Assembly (NCBI GenBank): GCA_014905825.1
Contig: JACGCN010000030.1
Location: 124,001-188,000, forward strand
DNA: 64,000 nt
Origin: Lyophyllum atratum
Lineage: Eukaryota; Basidiomycota; Agaricomycetes; Agaricales; Lyophyllaceae
Direction: 5' to 3'
How positions within the stretch are numbered: the first letter of the stretch is position 1; each line of letters starts with the position of its first letter. A model generated the notes under the pieces. The model worked only from the letters and a program-made list of their open reading frames with translations. It was not told the DNA's origin and did not search any database. Positions 1 through 11,793 of this stretch are shown here, piece by piece. A program made the translations under genes and the position numbers.

Positions 1-9
1 TTTTCTTAG

Positions 10-3000
10 GACCCATTAGCGAAGGAAATCATCAATCGCGTGGACAATTCCCCGTACGGCGTTAAAGGTCGGAAACGAGACGGAGACACTAAGCCTCGTG
101 CGGGACACCAGGCGTCGAGCTCCGACTCATCCTTATCCGCGTCCCAGAAAACCGCTTCACCCAAAGTCGACCTCACCACCACCCAGTACGTCATCATCTA
201 CCCTGAGTCCATGTCTCAGATTAATCGAAATGAAACTGACCCGGCATCCCACAGTCCATCGAACGAATGGCAGGACCGAGTATCCACGATGCTCCATGCG
301 ACCCTGTCCATTGCCCAGGACGAGGGCGTCATACCCAATGGTCAGACCGATCACCAACGCCTTCGACCGCGGACAAGCGCCCCGGCGATGGCAAATGCCC
401 ATTCAGGCAGCCGTCCTACGTTGCGCGTTAACCCCTCAAGCTCCTCTCTCAGTTTAAGCGGGCACGACGACGGCCACTCACCAGGCCGCCGGACGCGGCG
501 GCGCGTCGGCACCGAAGATGTGAACTTCCACACCCACGACTACCCCCACTCGCGTAGCCCCGCGCCCGACTCTGCTGTCTCACAACGCAGGCGCGGCTCG
601 CCGTCCGGCCAACGCCACGGATACGGCCACGGCAGCCCGTACTCTGCACTCAGCCCAACACGGCGGTGGAGCGTCAGCTCGACGGATAGCCTGAGCTCGG
701 CAAGCGACGATGACCTGACGGGGGCGGTGGGGCAGCTGAGTCTGAACGAGGACGAGCAGGTGCGGTATCATGGGAAGGCGAGCGGCCTGCATCTTCTGGG
801 GAACAAGGAGCGGGTGGATGCGAGGAACGAGGGGGGGATTTGGTGCGCTTGGTTCTCTTATCTTTTGTTCGGGACGTATGAGCTCATCGGGTTCGGTAAT
901 TAGGAGGTTCCCTAAGGCGCGCGTCTGGCCGCCCCTTCCATCATCTGCCTCGACAGCGATGAACGGTGAGGATGAGTACGCACGTCGGCTGCCTGAACAG
1001 TCGGTCCAGGAACATCTGCTCGAACTCTATTTTAAATATGTACATCCTATCCTCCCGCTGGTGCACAAGCGATCCTTCTTTGAAGCGTTTAAAGCTGGGT
1101 ACGTATATAGCAAACTATGCCCCATCCTGATCGCTAACGTGTCTGCATCAGCGGCGAATCACCTCTCTCGCCAGATTCCAGCACGGTTCCTGGCGGATCT
1201 CCGTTCAATCGACGAAGACGCCGCGTCCCTACACTTCTCCTCCTTGCAATGTACGCCACCGCCGCGCGCTACGCCGACGGCACGCCGAAGCCCGTTGACG
1301 CGACTATGATGTGGGAGGCGGGCGACGAGTACCTAAACCAGGCGAAGGTCATCCTCGACGGCTCCTACGCCGCTTCGTGCCCCTCGACATGCCAGGCGCT
1401 GCTCCTCATGGGGTACCGCGAGATCGGCATCGGCGCGATGGCGCAGGCGTGGACCTACATCGGGATGGCGATCCGTATGGCGCAGGATCTGGGTATACAT
1501 CGTAGTGCGGATGGGTGGGCGCGTGCGGATCTGGGAGGGCAGCTGTTCGGGGAGTGGGAGCTCCATGAGAGGAAACGGATATGGTTCACGTGTGTGATTA
1601 TGGACAAATATGTTTCGGCCTATATTGGTGTGTGCTTATTCTGCCTTATCCGTGGATCCATTATTCATTGTTTTAATGTTCTTCTAGGACGACCTCTCAT
1701 GATCTTCGAGAGGGACTTTGACACCTCATTACCCAGTGAAGATGATGTGAGTTTTAGCTTTCATCTACCGGGTTTTTCCGCCGATTAATCTCTGTGTACG
1801 CGCTCAAAGCCGGAAGAACTCGAGGAATGGACGCCTTCATCGTTCCCAAAAAACAGCGATATGCCACCGCCTGTTCCTGGAAGAATCATCTCATGCTTCA
1901 ATGCTTCGGCCAGGCTGTGTATGTCCACCTTTTCTCCGTCTTTGAGCGCTCGAAACTAATTTACCCATGCCCAGCGGGCATCCTGAGCATGATCATCCAA
2001 GCCATCTACGCCGTTCGGCCGGTCTCGAGTCGGCATTCGGAGTCCACGTTTCTTGAAGCCTTGCTGGACAAGTGGTACATCGAACTCCCGGAACACCTTC
2101 GGTACGAGCCCGGATCTACGAAGCGGCCCATCCCACCGCCCCACGTTTTGACGCTCCACATGCAATATTGGTGTGCGGTTCTCCTGCTCCACCGTCCATT
2201 GTGAGTTCTCCAACCGCTTGTTTCGTTCATCTTTGATTGGAGTTAACGCGACTTGCGGCTAGTATTCGGAATGATCTGTATCATTCGAGAAGTAAAAAGT
2301 ATGTCTGTGATGTTCTTCGATCGTATTCAGTCCCCTTACGGTATTTGTCGATAGCCCCGAAGAGTCTGATGACATCGAGGTGCGGGCGCTCGCCGAGAAG
2401 AGTTATGAACTATGTGCTGGCGCGGCGAATCATATCACATCGATAGGTATGTCTTGCCGCATCGCTTCACGTTTATGCCCGTGCTCATCATACTGCTTTC
2501 AGTCACCATTTATTCCGAAGTGTATACCCTTGACCGATGTGCAAACTTCTTGTGTTACTATGTCTTCACTGCTAGCATCATGCATGTGACGAGCCGTGAG
2601 TCGCATCTCGTACGCTTTAAGTTCTTTAACTGATTTAAACGTCGTCGATAGTGACCGCGCATCCTTCCGATCCCCAGGCTCGTATGGGTCTGAGCCGGTG
2701 TATGGACGTCCTCCACATGATGGAAGTTCTTTGGCCAAGCGCAGGCCGAGCACTTGAGCTCCTTCGCGGATCGAAGGTTAACATGCAGGAAATCGATCTC
2801 ACTCTGCTCTCCAGCACCGTCCGTCGCAAGCGCTCGGCGGAACATCCTCTGAACGACCACGGCGCCTTCGATAGGCACATACCCCCCAATACCAACATCA
2901 GTCAAGATTATCTCGAGTTGCGCCCTCCGTATTCCTCTCAGTATAACCCCCACGCGGCCTATACACCAACAGGCCACGAGATTCACCCTCAAGCTGCTCC

Positions 3001-3358
3001 GTCACCCCCTCAACTCCCGTATATATCGTCATATGACCGATGGCCGGCAGAGAACACCCACAACACTTCGTTCGGGTTCCCGGGAACGTTGTCGACATCT
3101 GTTCTCCCTCAGATGTACAGCACGGGCCTCGTAGATGACCGCAATCCCTCTGCCGGCCACCGCGTCGCGTCGCATCACGCTGATCAAACGCGGACGAACC
3201 ATAATGCGAACCGTTACCCCCAATATTGGAACGACTTTTCGACGTTCCCGCAGCTGGGTACTGCGTATAACGGCTACCATGAACCGGCTCCAGTTCCGCA
3301 CCAGCAGCAATCTTCATCGCATATGTATCTAGCAGAACCCTACAGCTTGTATAGTTGA
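10..3358 (+). CDS. Fungal_trans-domain (Zn2Cys6-type) transcription regulator, 5' end cut off by the window
   Basis: Nuclear transcription regulator of the XlnR-like class. The window opens on a splice acceptor (TTCTTAG, ends at 9), so the Zn2Cys6 DNA-binding exon lies outside. Exons that join in frame: 10-842, 904-1098, 1152-1627, 1688-1746, 1810-1918, 1975-2200, 2263-2298, 2355-2446, 2503-2595, 2652-3358. After a Ser-rich linker comes the fungal_trans core. Visible landmarks are LLLLAMYATAARY, the helix AWTYIGMAIRMAQDLGIH (about 1460-1500), ERKRIWF, YIGRPL across the 1628-1687 intron, CAVLLLHRPFI, and LCAGAANHITSI. The C-terminal 200 residues are low complexity. No frameshift was needed. 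The family is clear, but the regulon cannot be told without the zinc cluster; xylanase/cellulase control is only a guess from family resemblance. Confidence 0.9.
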
Positions 3359-3886
3359 GCAACCGCTTCTTATCTTTTCCGAGCATCTACTGACTGCGTC
3401 CGCGTGCTATATAGATCACCAACATCCGAGTCGATAATTCCTGTCCCGCTGTCCGCGGATTGCTTTCCTCTTGTTGTATCTTTGGAACAATTTGTTAGGG
3501 ATATATCGTTGCATTTGCTCTGGCAGGGTAACAAAGTTGTTCGCTTATCGTTGTGTCTAATGATGTACCTGTATTAACTTGAAAAGTTGTCTTGTCCAAT
3601 ATTTACCCTACGGGAAAATACCTTGTATCCTTGGCGGAAGATCATAAGCAAGGTCGCGTAAGGCTTTGATTGTGAGGTAAGGATGAGTGTAGATATCAGC
3701 GAGCCATGCCGGTTGATATGAATGTCGCGTTCATGCAGACAAGATTCTTGCGATACAGTCAACTAAAACTAGACATGGATAGCCCAAGAATGGACATAAA
3801 ACTATGCGAACAAGAAACCACGTTGTATTGGGATGACCCAGCTCGAGTTAATTCGGTACCGTACTAGAGTCAGCTAGAGGTAAAGA
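3359..3886. other. Intergenic, convergent 3' ends
   Basis: This stretch separates two converging genes and presumably holds both 3' UTRs. No repeat, RNA gene or convincing reading frame was seen. Confidence 0.6.
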
Positions 3887-5426
3887 TCAACCAATACCCT
3901 TGGGTCTATCGTTGCTGCCACCGCACTCTTGGATAACCCTGTATTTGTGGAAGCAGGTAATAACTGCAAGGGTGCCTCCAGCACCTTCGTCGTTGTTGGC
4001 CTCGTCGGGTCGATCATCACGATCGTCGATGACGAACTCAAGAAGGAGCGGGCCGAAAACAGGAAGGTGCGGGTCGAAAATGACTTCCAGGGGTAGCTCG
4101 AGGGGCAGGAACATATCTTTGTGCGTCCACGTGCAAGCCTACAGGTAGAACGAAGATGAGCAAAATCAAAGATCATCCTCTGGACTCACAATATGGCCCA
4201 TCCTGATGACTGCCATCATGACTGCTGCAAGTAGGACCTTGAAACCAATGAGTGTAGATATAAGGCTCTAAGGATCCTAGGAAGGAACTTACAACTTCAC
4301 ACCCAAAGACGGGGAAGACCCGATCCACCGCCTCGCGTAGAATCGCCACGACGGCGCAAAATACGAAACCCACAAAAGTGACAGTTCTGACGTCTGTGAC
4401 ACCAACGGTCGTATAATGTACGTTTCTGCCTACTTGGCCATTGGCGCGGAAATGTAGGCGATGATACACGGCCATGTGGCGGTTAGGAAAAATCGCCAGC
4501 CGGTTGATGAGCTCGCATTCGAACACCACAAATAAAACCACCAGAAGACCTTGGAGAACATACAGTCCAACTATGTGGGTGACTGAGTCTATGGCGACTT
4601 GAGCGAAGAGGGAAGGCAAGTATCCGAGTAGAAGGTAGATGGCGATCATGAACACAATCATAGTATGCACGAGAAGGCGGAGATGTTCACCCCGGTATCG
4701 TCGGAAAAGGTGCATCATCAAGGAATAGCTTGTTACCCGGATCGGCTGGGCATGAGGCACGATGACCAACGTCCGAAAACGACCTAACGTCGATTCCGCG
4801 ATGTCGAAAACGGTGGCCACGAGATTACTACAGAGCCCAACCACAGACTGCATCCGTTTGAAGCAAGAAATGAGAAGTGCAGGCATGCATGGCATCCGGA
4901 AAGGGCCTAAGGCCAATTTCGCCATGCGGAGGACCGACCTTGATGAGGTAGACGATGCCTTGGAGAGTAGTAGAACCCAACCGAGCGTTAACTGTGTAAC
5001 GTTGAGAAACGTGCTCAGGAGATTGACGCAGAATTGTTGCCACCGCCATGGCCACAGTAAAAGCGATTTCCGGGAGAAGAACGGCAGCTGAAAACGACCT
5101 GACGTCAATTTCAGGCCAAGGAGGCCAACTCTTCGTAGGCAAGAAATGGGAGAAGAAAAGGGAGGGGGTAACGAATCAGAAGCTTGGACGAGGGTCTCCA
5201 ACAGGGTGGGCGAATCCTCTGTGGGTCTTCCGCTAGGTCTTGGCCAAGTATTGGGGTAGAGGCAGAATGTGCCGATGATGAGGATGACACACACGAAAAT
5301 GGATGCGAGGGTCAATGTGACGTATACCTGCGTATCGACCTGGGATAAAGTCGTGGGTGTTGGTCTCAAAGGTGAAGTCGGGGTACCCGGAGGGAGAGAG
5401 AGATGGTCAAAGAAGGTCGATGACAT
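3887..5426 (-). CDS. Multi-pass membrane protein of unknown function
   Basis: Three exons join in frame: 5426-4293, 4237-4190 and 4138-3887. Both introns (55 and 51 nt) have normal GT..AG ends. The Met at 5426 (MSSTFFDHLS) is preferred because a hydrophobic segment follows (VYVTLTLASIFVCVILIIG). The frame is open back to 5639, so an N-terminal extension of 71 residues cannot be excluded. The middle holds imperfect repeats around an L-x-LG-x-F motif, each with a hydrophobic stretch. Further clear membrane segments are LLVHTMIVFMIAIYLLLGYL, IVGLYVLQGLLVVLFVVFE, VTFVGFVFCAVVAIL and VVLLAAVMMAVI (spanning intron 1). The tail is soluble, acidic and rich in Asp. I do not recognise the family. A diverged copy of its 5' end lies inverted near 9840-9925. 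Confidence 0.7.
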
Positions 5427-5639
5427 GGGGCGCGTCCATCTTGTCGTCCATTGTGCGAGTACTGCGACAATCTTACCGAAGAAAACGGCGGGTGTTCCGT
5501 GTCGACAGTATGGTGGCCCAGGGAAAGAGAGAAGAATTCGGCACAGTTGATGCATTGATGCACGGCACCGGGCGAGGTGGAAGCTTGAAATTTCGCAGGT
5601 AATCGACGACGCGGTGAAAGAAGTGAAGTAGTCAGCCAC

Positions 5640-6079
5640 CGAAACTTGGGGTTTTGGTTTCGATCGATCAAGGCGCCTCGATCACATGAGGTTGGATGGA
5701 TGTGAGAGGCCATGGAGGTAGGGATATCACGGCGCTGTGTAAGACCATGGGAGGAATGACCGATCGTGTCTGTTTAGGAGAGACTAAAGACCATGAGCCT
5801 CCACTGCCAGTAGAGGCCAGTAGGACTGTTTATCAATCAGATAGAACTGAGCAGATAGTCAAGCACGGAGTCGAACCCGAAGTCCCTGTACAAGATCAAG
5901 GATTATGATTGCGACCCCCCAGCTGTAGAATTTCTTCTACCGTTAACCGTTCTGGCGACTTTAAGAAGGTCGTTTACCAATGCGCATGACTCTTTTCGAC
6001 TAGGAGGTGGCTGCAAGTGACCCGGACCGCGAGTACTTGCGCTAACTGGCCTGAGCATCATGGCAGAAACGTTTCCGTA
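5640..6079. other. Intergenic between membrane-protein gene and tRNA
   Basis: Holds the upstream region of the membrane-protein gene. Around 5860-5960 on the minus strand a perfect B-box-like string occurs (GGTTCGACTCC), but no acceptable cloverleaf could be folded around it. It may be a worn tRNA relic. Confidence 0.4.
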
Positions 6080-6174
6080 GTCACTTTGCCGGAGTGGTTA
6101 ACGGGATCGCCTGCTATTTCATAGCCTTCAGCGGTTGGGCTTTGCCCGCGAGTGTTCGAATCGCTCAGGTGACG
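6080..6174 (+). tRNA. tRNA-Ser(GCU) with a 13-nt intron
   Basis: A type II cloverleaf folds without strain. The acceptor stem GTCACTT/AGGTGAC has seven pairs (one G-U), with discriminator G at 6174. The D arm is CCG/CGG. The anticodon stem ATCGC/GCGGT closes on loop CTGCTA-A after removal of an intron. The variable arm is GGGC-TTT-GCCC, and the T arm is GAGTG-TTCGAAT-CGCTC. The anticodon GCT sits at 6113-6115. The 13-nt intron (6117-6129) begins one base 3' of the anticodon, the standard eukaryotic nuclear position. The long variable arm identifies it as serine, decoding AGC/AGU. A TCTTTT run directly after the gene can serve as Pol III terminator. It is not part of the duplicated block that begins about 110 bp downstream. 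Confidence 0.94.
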
Positions 6175-6284
6175 TCTTTTGGTGTGTAAATACTTGGTGT
6201 AGGTCAGAGAAGCCACCATGAAAACGTACTTCCCACGACACCATATCCATCCTCTCTCGTGGGTCGTGGCTACTCCATCCGACT

Positions 6285-8500
6285 CTAGGAAGCCCGGTCT
6301 TCCTTTTCCTTTTCTTTTTTCTCTGCTCTCCTTCGGAATCCTAAGGCGAAAAATGATCAGGAGAAAGCTGATGGAGTAACTGTCAAGAAAGCGGAGGGCT
6401 TGGCAATACAGACGGCCTTGAGAGGGGAAAGCTATAAAATTTCTTCGACTGCATGATGTCTCTTTCTTTCCTTCTTTCCTTCGTGTAATTACTACGTTCG
6501 CCATTTCTTACTGTACATAGCTTAACAGCCCCAGGATGTCAATCTATTCGCTTCGTCGACTTTATTTGCGGGCCCACTCCACAAAACCGTAGTGTCCGCA
6601 TCGTCGATGAACACAGCAAGTTCAGTCACTAGGTATTAGCGCTAAGCCGGTGTTGCTGGTATACATATACATATTTATCGGTTGACTGGAGGCCCAGAAT
6701 CATTTCCGATGAACTGACGTTGGTGCGCGTCATTAGCATGATTCTCGAACAGATAGATCTATTCCGTTGCAAGAATATAGGTCACTATGAGAGCTTGATC
6801 GTCGCCCTCTCAAGGGCAGTATCCACAGGAGCATGCATACCCACTCCTCAGCCACGCATTTCCGAACAGATCGGAAGCGGATGGTCGGTCTTCAGGATCT
6901 AAGCTCAAACATTCCTGAAGGAACTCGACGACCGCCGGGATGTCCTCCTCAGATACACAGCCGGTTTCCGTTAATTCTGCTTGCAGGCTTGTCTCTGGAA
7001 TAAGATGATCGAAGTATCCTTGATAATGTTAACAGGTAAATTGTGAGGTGAATCATAGAGTGAATGTAGCGTAATGTACCATCAGCATCGAAGAATTCCT
7101 TGACGCGCTTGGATTTCAGGGATATGGCTGGATCAAGAAAATCTTCAGTTATAGCCTGCATGCGTGCCAAGTGTTGGATGTCATCTAGCCCTTCCTCGAA
7201 GAGTGGTCGGCCGGTAAGGAGATAATATGTCTGGTATCTATGAGGAGATGTATTTGGAACTGTGTAGAAGTACTCACAGCGCAGCCTAGCATCCAAGTGT
7301 CGACTTTGATGTCGAAACCTGTGCCGAGGATGACCTCAGGTGGTCGAAGAGAAGGGTCGACCGACGTGTCCCAGGACGCGTCCTTCCCTTTCCCTGTTGC
7401 TCTCGCTAGAACAGCGCTTAACGCGAAGGGGATAAAATTCAAATAAACCCATACTTACCGTGCCCAAGATTGTTCAAATAGATCGAATAATTGGCGATGT
7501 TAAAATTGTCATCGTCCCAATGCCATTGATTTCCGCACGGCTCAGAACGCACGACAGGGTATCTCTTCCCATCGACTGTAACATCTTTCTGGACACCGGA
7601 TGGCAGTGAAGCATCCACGATAGGCTGCACATTGACGGCTCTTTCAGATACCCAGAATAAGAGATTGTCGGCCTTCAAAGCTGTTGCGATGTCAGGCTTT
7701 CTCTCTGCTGAACTACAAGAAAAAAGGAAACGTGCCTCCATGGATGATGTCAAGTTCTTCAAAGTCACAAAGTGCCTCCACAGCAGACGCGATCACCTTT
7801 TTGACGGTATGCACCTTCAATGATCTGGTCGGGGACGTCTGTCGGAATGTATCAAGGTCTACGCCGAGTGGATCCAGTGCGAAGCATTGATGTTCCCCGT
7901 GATGGCTTTGCTCTGTAAAGTGGTCTCGTAGAACTGGCAAGTTATCGGAATCCGCTCCGAGACTGATCGCCTGCAGCGCGCTAAGTTCCTGAGATTTTTC
8001 GGCGGTGGCATGAGTTGTAAGTAATTTCAGAGCCACGAATAGCCCGCTGACGCTCCTAAGAGGAGCAGCACCATAAACAGGATTCACCGAAATGACTGTG
8101 GCAATACTTACTGGAGGTCAGAGGCGAGCCACACGGATGATCGGGGTCCAAACCCAAGTTTTCTGATTATCTTATAGCGGCCTTCTTTGAGAAGCAATCC
8201 TGGATGACCAGCAAAGTATCCAAATCCTTGTTCAGTCGACAAGTCAAGAGGTTCCTCGGGAAATTGAGACATGGGAGTAGAATGCTAGATGTCGTTGTTG
8301 TGGGGAGAATTGTGACTTTTCTGATGTTAGACCAGTTGATATAGAATCCTGGGCGCTTTTTGTGACATGATCGACCTCTAGCCTGTCCCTTGGGACCCAC
8401 AGAAAGGCATAGCCTGCAATTGAGGATAGCAGCATCAAGTGAAGGCGTGCAGCGATGACGCCCGTTCTCCATCAAAAACCGGAACCGAGCGGAATGTTAG
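6285..8500. repeat. Segmental duplication, copy 1 (kinase block A)
   Basis: This block matches 12799-14990 in the same orientation. It covers the 3' flank (from CTAGGAAGCCC), the whole kinase-like gene and its 5' flank. The copies differ by scattered substitutions and small indels, so the event is not very recent. The offset between copies is about 6.5 kb. The part between 6285 and 6809 holds no gene that I can support. Confidence 0.85.
6810..8272 (-). CDS. SRPK-like protein kinase paralog A, probable pseudokinase
   Basis: Starts at ATG 8272 (MSQFPEEPLDL) and stops at 6810. Exon 1 (8272-8112) carries the glycine loop KLGFGPRSSVWLA. After a 56-nt intron, exon 2 (8055-7736) carries the ATP lysine in VALKLL and runs to IIHG. 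The next intron (7735-7681, 55 nt) begins with GC and ends CAACAG, with a CTGAC branch site. It joins IIHG to ALKADNLLFW. Later exons give NNLGHA, RPPEVIL (APE equivalent), DTWMLGCA, TYYLLTGRPLF, and a C-terminal part ending ACSCGYCP. Active relatives read HTDxKxDN and DLGHA; here both the catalytic Asp and the metal Asp are replaced (Ala, Asn). The family assignment is firm. Loss of activity is inferred from the sequence. Confidence 0.82.
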
Positions 8501-9364
8501 TTGTCTTATCTAATCGCTTATCCACTACACCGTCCAGTGTGCGTCTTCAACGTTTCAACTGTAGGGATGTTGACTGCACATAGGCCTCGAATTGCTACTT
8601 TCGCCCTTGCCCCAAGACATCCATTCCGGAGTATTTTTACCTTCCAAGCCCGATGTCGGACCTTATCAAACCAAAGCCCCAGGATGAAAAGCTGAAGGTG
8701 CGTCTTCAAGCCCTTTACGGAATCTAACACTCTACCGACCGCCGCATAAGATCTAGCGGGCACACTTCAAGCTCACTCTTCCTGGTAAGATCTTAAACCA
8801 TTCAATGAATCCGCTTCCAGTGATACCGTGACATCTGTTATAGATAGGCATTAATCGCGAAGAATGCTCCTCCTCTTAAGACACTTCCATGAGTGTTGAT
8901 CTATGTGGGGTATGATGATTGTGACAGATGTATGGCCTGATAGATTGGCGCTGAGCGGCACTGTCGCCACTGGTGGTGGCGATGATCACACAATCACGGT
9001 ACGCCCACGGACACACTCTCACTCCGTTCTTCCGTTCAAATGTTACAGAATACCTCGTTTCGGCTGTAGAATCGGACTACTCGATGGGACCCGGTTTTGG
9101 TCTCGCAAACTGTAAGGCTCGAGATGTATCCCACATGTGTCATCGCTCCGACTCGGAAGATCATCATTATACTTACCCCAAGAGAGCTCATTACGCCTTT
9201 TCATGTGCGACCCAAGGCAGATGTTTACATGGATCAAAATTCAAGTTACGTATGTTAGGTATGTTCGGAACGACAGAATATCCCTCCCTTCGAAATTCAG
9301 CATAACATGATAGCGGCGAGGAATGGACGGACGAGCGATGTTGGAAAGGTGACTAGTGCGGCGG

Positions 9365-9470
9365 ATCCTGGCTTGTCTCCTGGTACATTGACAGTGGTAG
9401 TCGTACATTCAGCACGTCATGCTGGCCGCAAAGACCAATACTCAGCTCACGAATTGAGGTGGGACATTTC
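9365..9470. repeat. Relic of a kinase-gene 5' flank
   Basis: The stretch from CCTGGCTTGT through CAGCACGTCATG to the CGCAAAGACCAA string matches 12035-12115, upstream of kinase C, in the same orientation. No kinase body follows, so it may be what is left of a deleted fourth copy. Confidence 0.6.
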
Positions 9471-9839
9471 TTCCGTTGAACGGCAGGCTTGCGGATATCA
9501 GGATTCTAGTCACACCGTCCGAATTGCTCAGTACTCACATTTGTGAGAACTCGTTAGTCTCTCTCCCTCGTCTCATAGTGGTCAAATTCTTACTTGCGGC
9601 ACATGCCCTACAGAATAGGTAGTTCCAGGAAAATTTGACACCGACGTATGGATCCTACCTGGACCTATGCTACGAACAAGCCCTCCGGATCTGGTATGAG
9701 GCTGGCGCCTAAGTCTCTTGAAGAAATTCATGATTAACTCTTCTCTGTCACGCCTATCCGATCGACACATTGTTCTATCACTGGCTATACTCTCGCACAT
9801 GTGCAAGATCCCCCTCTCCAAGTACTTTCGTTTTCATTG

Positions 9840-9925
9840 GCCGTAATGTAATCGACGCGCCTCGATCGATCGATCGAAACAAAATACGGAAGCTTCGGTG
9901 GCTGACGGCTTCACTAGTGGATGGT
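9840..9925. repeat. Inverted partial copy of the 5' region of the membrane-protein gene
   Basis: The plus strand here reads IDRN...RWLT-SL in one frame. The minus strand at 5710-5620 gives the same peptide fragment (IDRNQNPKFRWLTTSL). The shared DNA includes CGATCGATCGAAAC and TTCGGTGGCTGAC. Nothing of the rest of the gene is present. Confidence 0.55.
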
Positions 9926-10323
9926 TATAAGACTGCGGACACGGCCATCGCAAAAACCCCTAGTAGGTGGGATATTGGAGAATGCTACGGATATATCATG
10001 TCTTCGCTGATGATGATTAGCTTGTAGTCTTGTAGTACTTTTGCGATCTTGAGGCATACCTTCTTCCGGATGTTGAACACACGTCGGAAGACTGGGCAAC
10101 TCAGAACGCGTGCCCATTGTTCGCCTCATGTTATGTGACGGAGCTTTTATATTTGCTGCTCAGCATCGGTAGTGAGAAACCTCTATTCGTATTTGCTACC
10201 ATGGCTTACGCCGCCCAACTCAGTCATCGTTATAACGGCAACGTCGTATGCAGTCGCCATACGCCCGAATGGGCAAATACTATTCCGCCGAATTTACAAA
10301 GTACGATCGAAACTTGACCGTTT

Positions 10324-11793
10324 TCAATGAACTTTGTCCGTGACGGTCCCATAGCCGATAAACCCGCAGGAGCATGCATACCCAATGCGCACCCACGCGT
10401 GTCTCGCCAGATTCGAAGCAGTTGGACGGTCTTTAGGGTCTAAGCTCAAGCATTCTTGAATGAACTCGACGATCTCCGGGATGTCCTCCTCTGATACGCA
10501 TCCGGTGCCTTCTAATTCTGCTTGCAGACTTATATCCGGAATAGGATGCTCGAAGTACCCTTGATAACATTGGGGCATCCATCGTGAGGTGCATCATCAT
10601 ATCAGTAAAAAAGACGTACCATCAGCATCGAAGAACTCATTCAAGCGCTTCGACTTTTTAGCCATGGCTGTGCTGAAGAGATCCCCGGCGATAGCGAGCA
10701 TACGTGCCAAATGTTCGGCGTCACTAAGTCCATCAGGGAAGAGTGGTTTTCCGGTAAGGAGGTGATACGTCTGCTATCGATGAGAAGGTGTGGTCGAGAC
10801 ACAGTAACAGTACTTACAGCGCAGCCTAGCATCCACGTGTCGACCTTCGTGTCATAACCTGTCCCGAGGATAACCTCAGGTGGTCGGAGACAAGGGTCAA
10901 GGGATGTGTCCCAGGCCGCTTTCTTTGATACCATTCTTGCTACAGTTGCGTTTAACGACAAAAATGGGAAGGCAAAAAAATAGATGTACCATGCCCAACA
11001 TTATTCAAGTAGATCCCGTAATTGGCGATGGCTTCAAACTCATCGTCCCATTGATGTTTATGAGCGAGTGGCTCAGAAAGAACGAGTGGGTATCTCGTCC
11101 CATTCACTATAACTTCTTCCTGGATAACAGACGGCGGTGACGCATCCAGGATAGGCTGTATGTCGACGGCTTGTTCTACTGCCGAGAACAAGAAATTGTC
11201 CACACGGACAGCTGTTGTAAACGTCAGATCTTCCGAGACGTGACCTATAGGAAAGAATAAACGCGCCTCCATGGATAACCCCACATCTTTTGAGGTCACA
11301 AAGTGCCTCCAGAATACGTGCGACCACTTTTTGGACGGTATGCACTCCCAATGATCTGGTAGGGGCAGTCTGTCGGAATTTGTCGAGATCAGGGCCAAGT
11401 GAATTCAATGCGAAGCACTGATGTTTCCCATGATGGCTCTGCTCTGTGAAGTGGTCCTGTAGAACGGGCAACCTGTAGTATGGACGAATCAATTGCAGTA
11501 CGTGAAGTTCCTGAGATTTCTTGGAGGTGGCATGAGTTGTCAGTATTTTCAGAGCCACGACATGCCCCTTCTCATCCCTAAGAGGAACAACTCTTTCAAT
11601 AAGATCCACTTGAATGACTTTGCGATGCTTACTGTAGGTCAGAGGCGAGCCACACGGATGAGCGGGGTCCAAACCCAAGTTTTCTGATTAGTTTATAGCG
11701 GCCTTGTTTGAGAAGCAATCCGGGGTATCCAGCGAAGTATCCGAATCCTTGTTGAGTCGACAAGTCGAGAGGTTCTTCGGGGAATGGAGACAT
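10324..11793 (-). CDS. SRPK-like protein kinase paralog C, probable pseudokinase (most diverged)
   Basis: Starts at ATG 11793 (MSPFPEEPLDL) and stops at 10324. The exon plan is the same as in copies A and B. The glycine loop KLGFGPRSSVWLA is kept and the ATP lysine sits in VALKIL. The catalytic-loop intron is again 55 nt with GC..AG ends (11266-11212) and a CTGAC branch site. It yields VIHGAVRVDNFLF, so both the catalytic Asp and the following Lys are changed. The metal-binding motif reads NNVGH. RPPEVIL, DTWMLGCA and TYHLLTGKPLF are kept. The C-terminus runs longer than in A and B, ending FIGYGTVTDKVH. All reading frames stay open, which argues for selection on a non-catalytic role. Upstream it shares about 300 bp of flank with A and B. 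Confidence 0.8.

Larger units (their letters stand above)
8501..10323. other. Intergenic between kinase paralogs A and C, with relic fragments
   Basis: No supported gene. Two relics are visible. Positions 9365-9470 resemble the 5' flank of kinase C at 12035-12115. Positions 9840-9925 resemble, in inverted orientation, the 5' end of the membrane-protein gene near 5625-5700. Confidence 0.5.

Noticed and set aside
5860..5960. Possible minus-strand tRNA (perfect B-box string)
   Set aside because: T-stem and acceptor stem do not pair, and no anticodon loop with U33 could be placed. At best a relic.
6058..6504. 148-codon minus-strand frame
   Set aside because: It runs through the tRNA gene and duplicated flank, has low-complexity composition, and is not kept open in the duplicate at 12799.
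7681..7735. Reading the kinase copies as pseudogenes with a frameshift at the catalytic loop
   Set aside because: A GC-AG intron of equal length in all three copies explains the frame change, and the other exons are intact.
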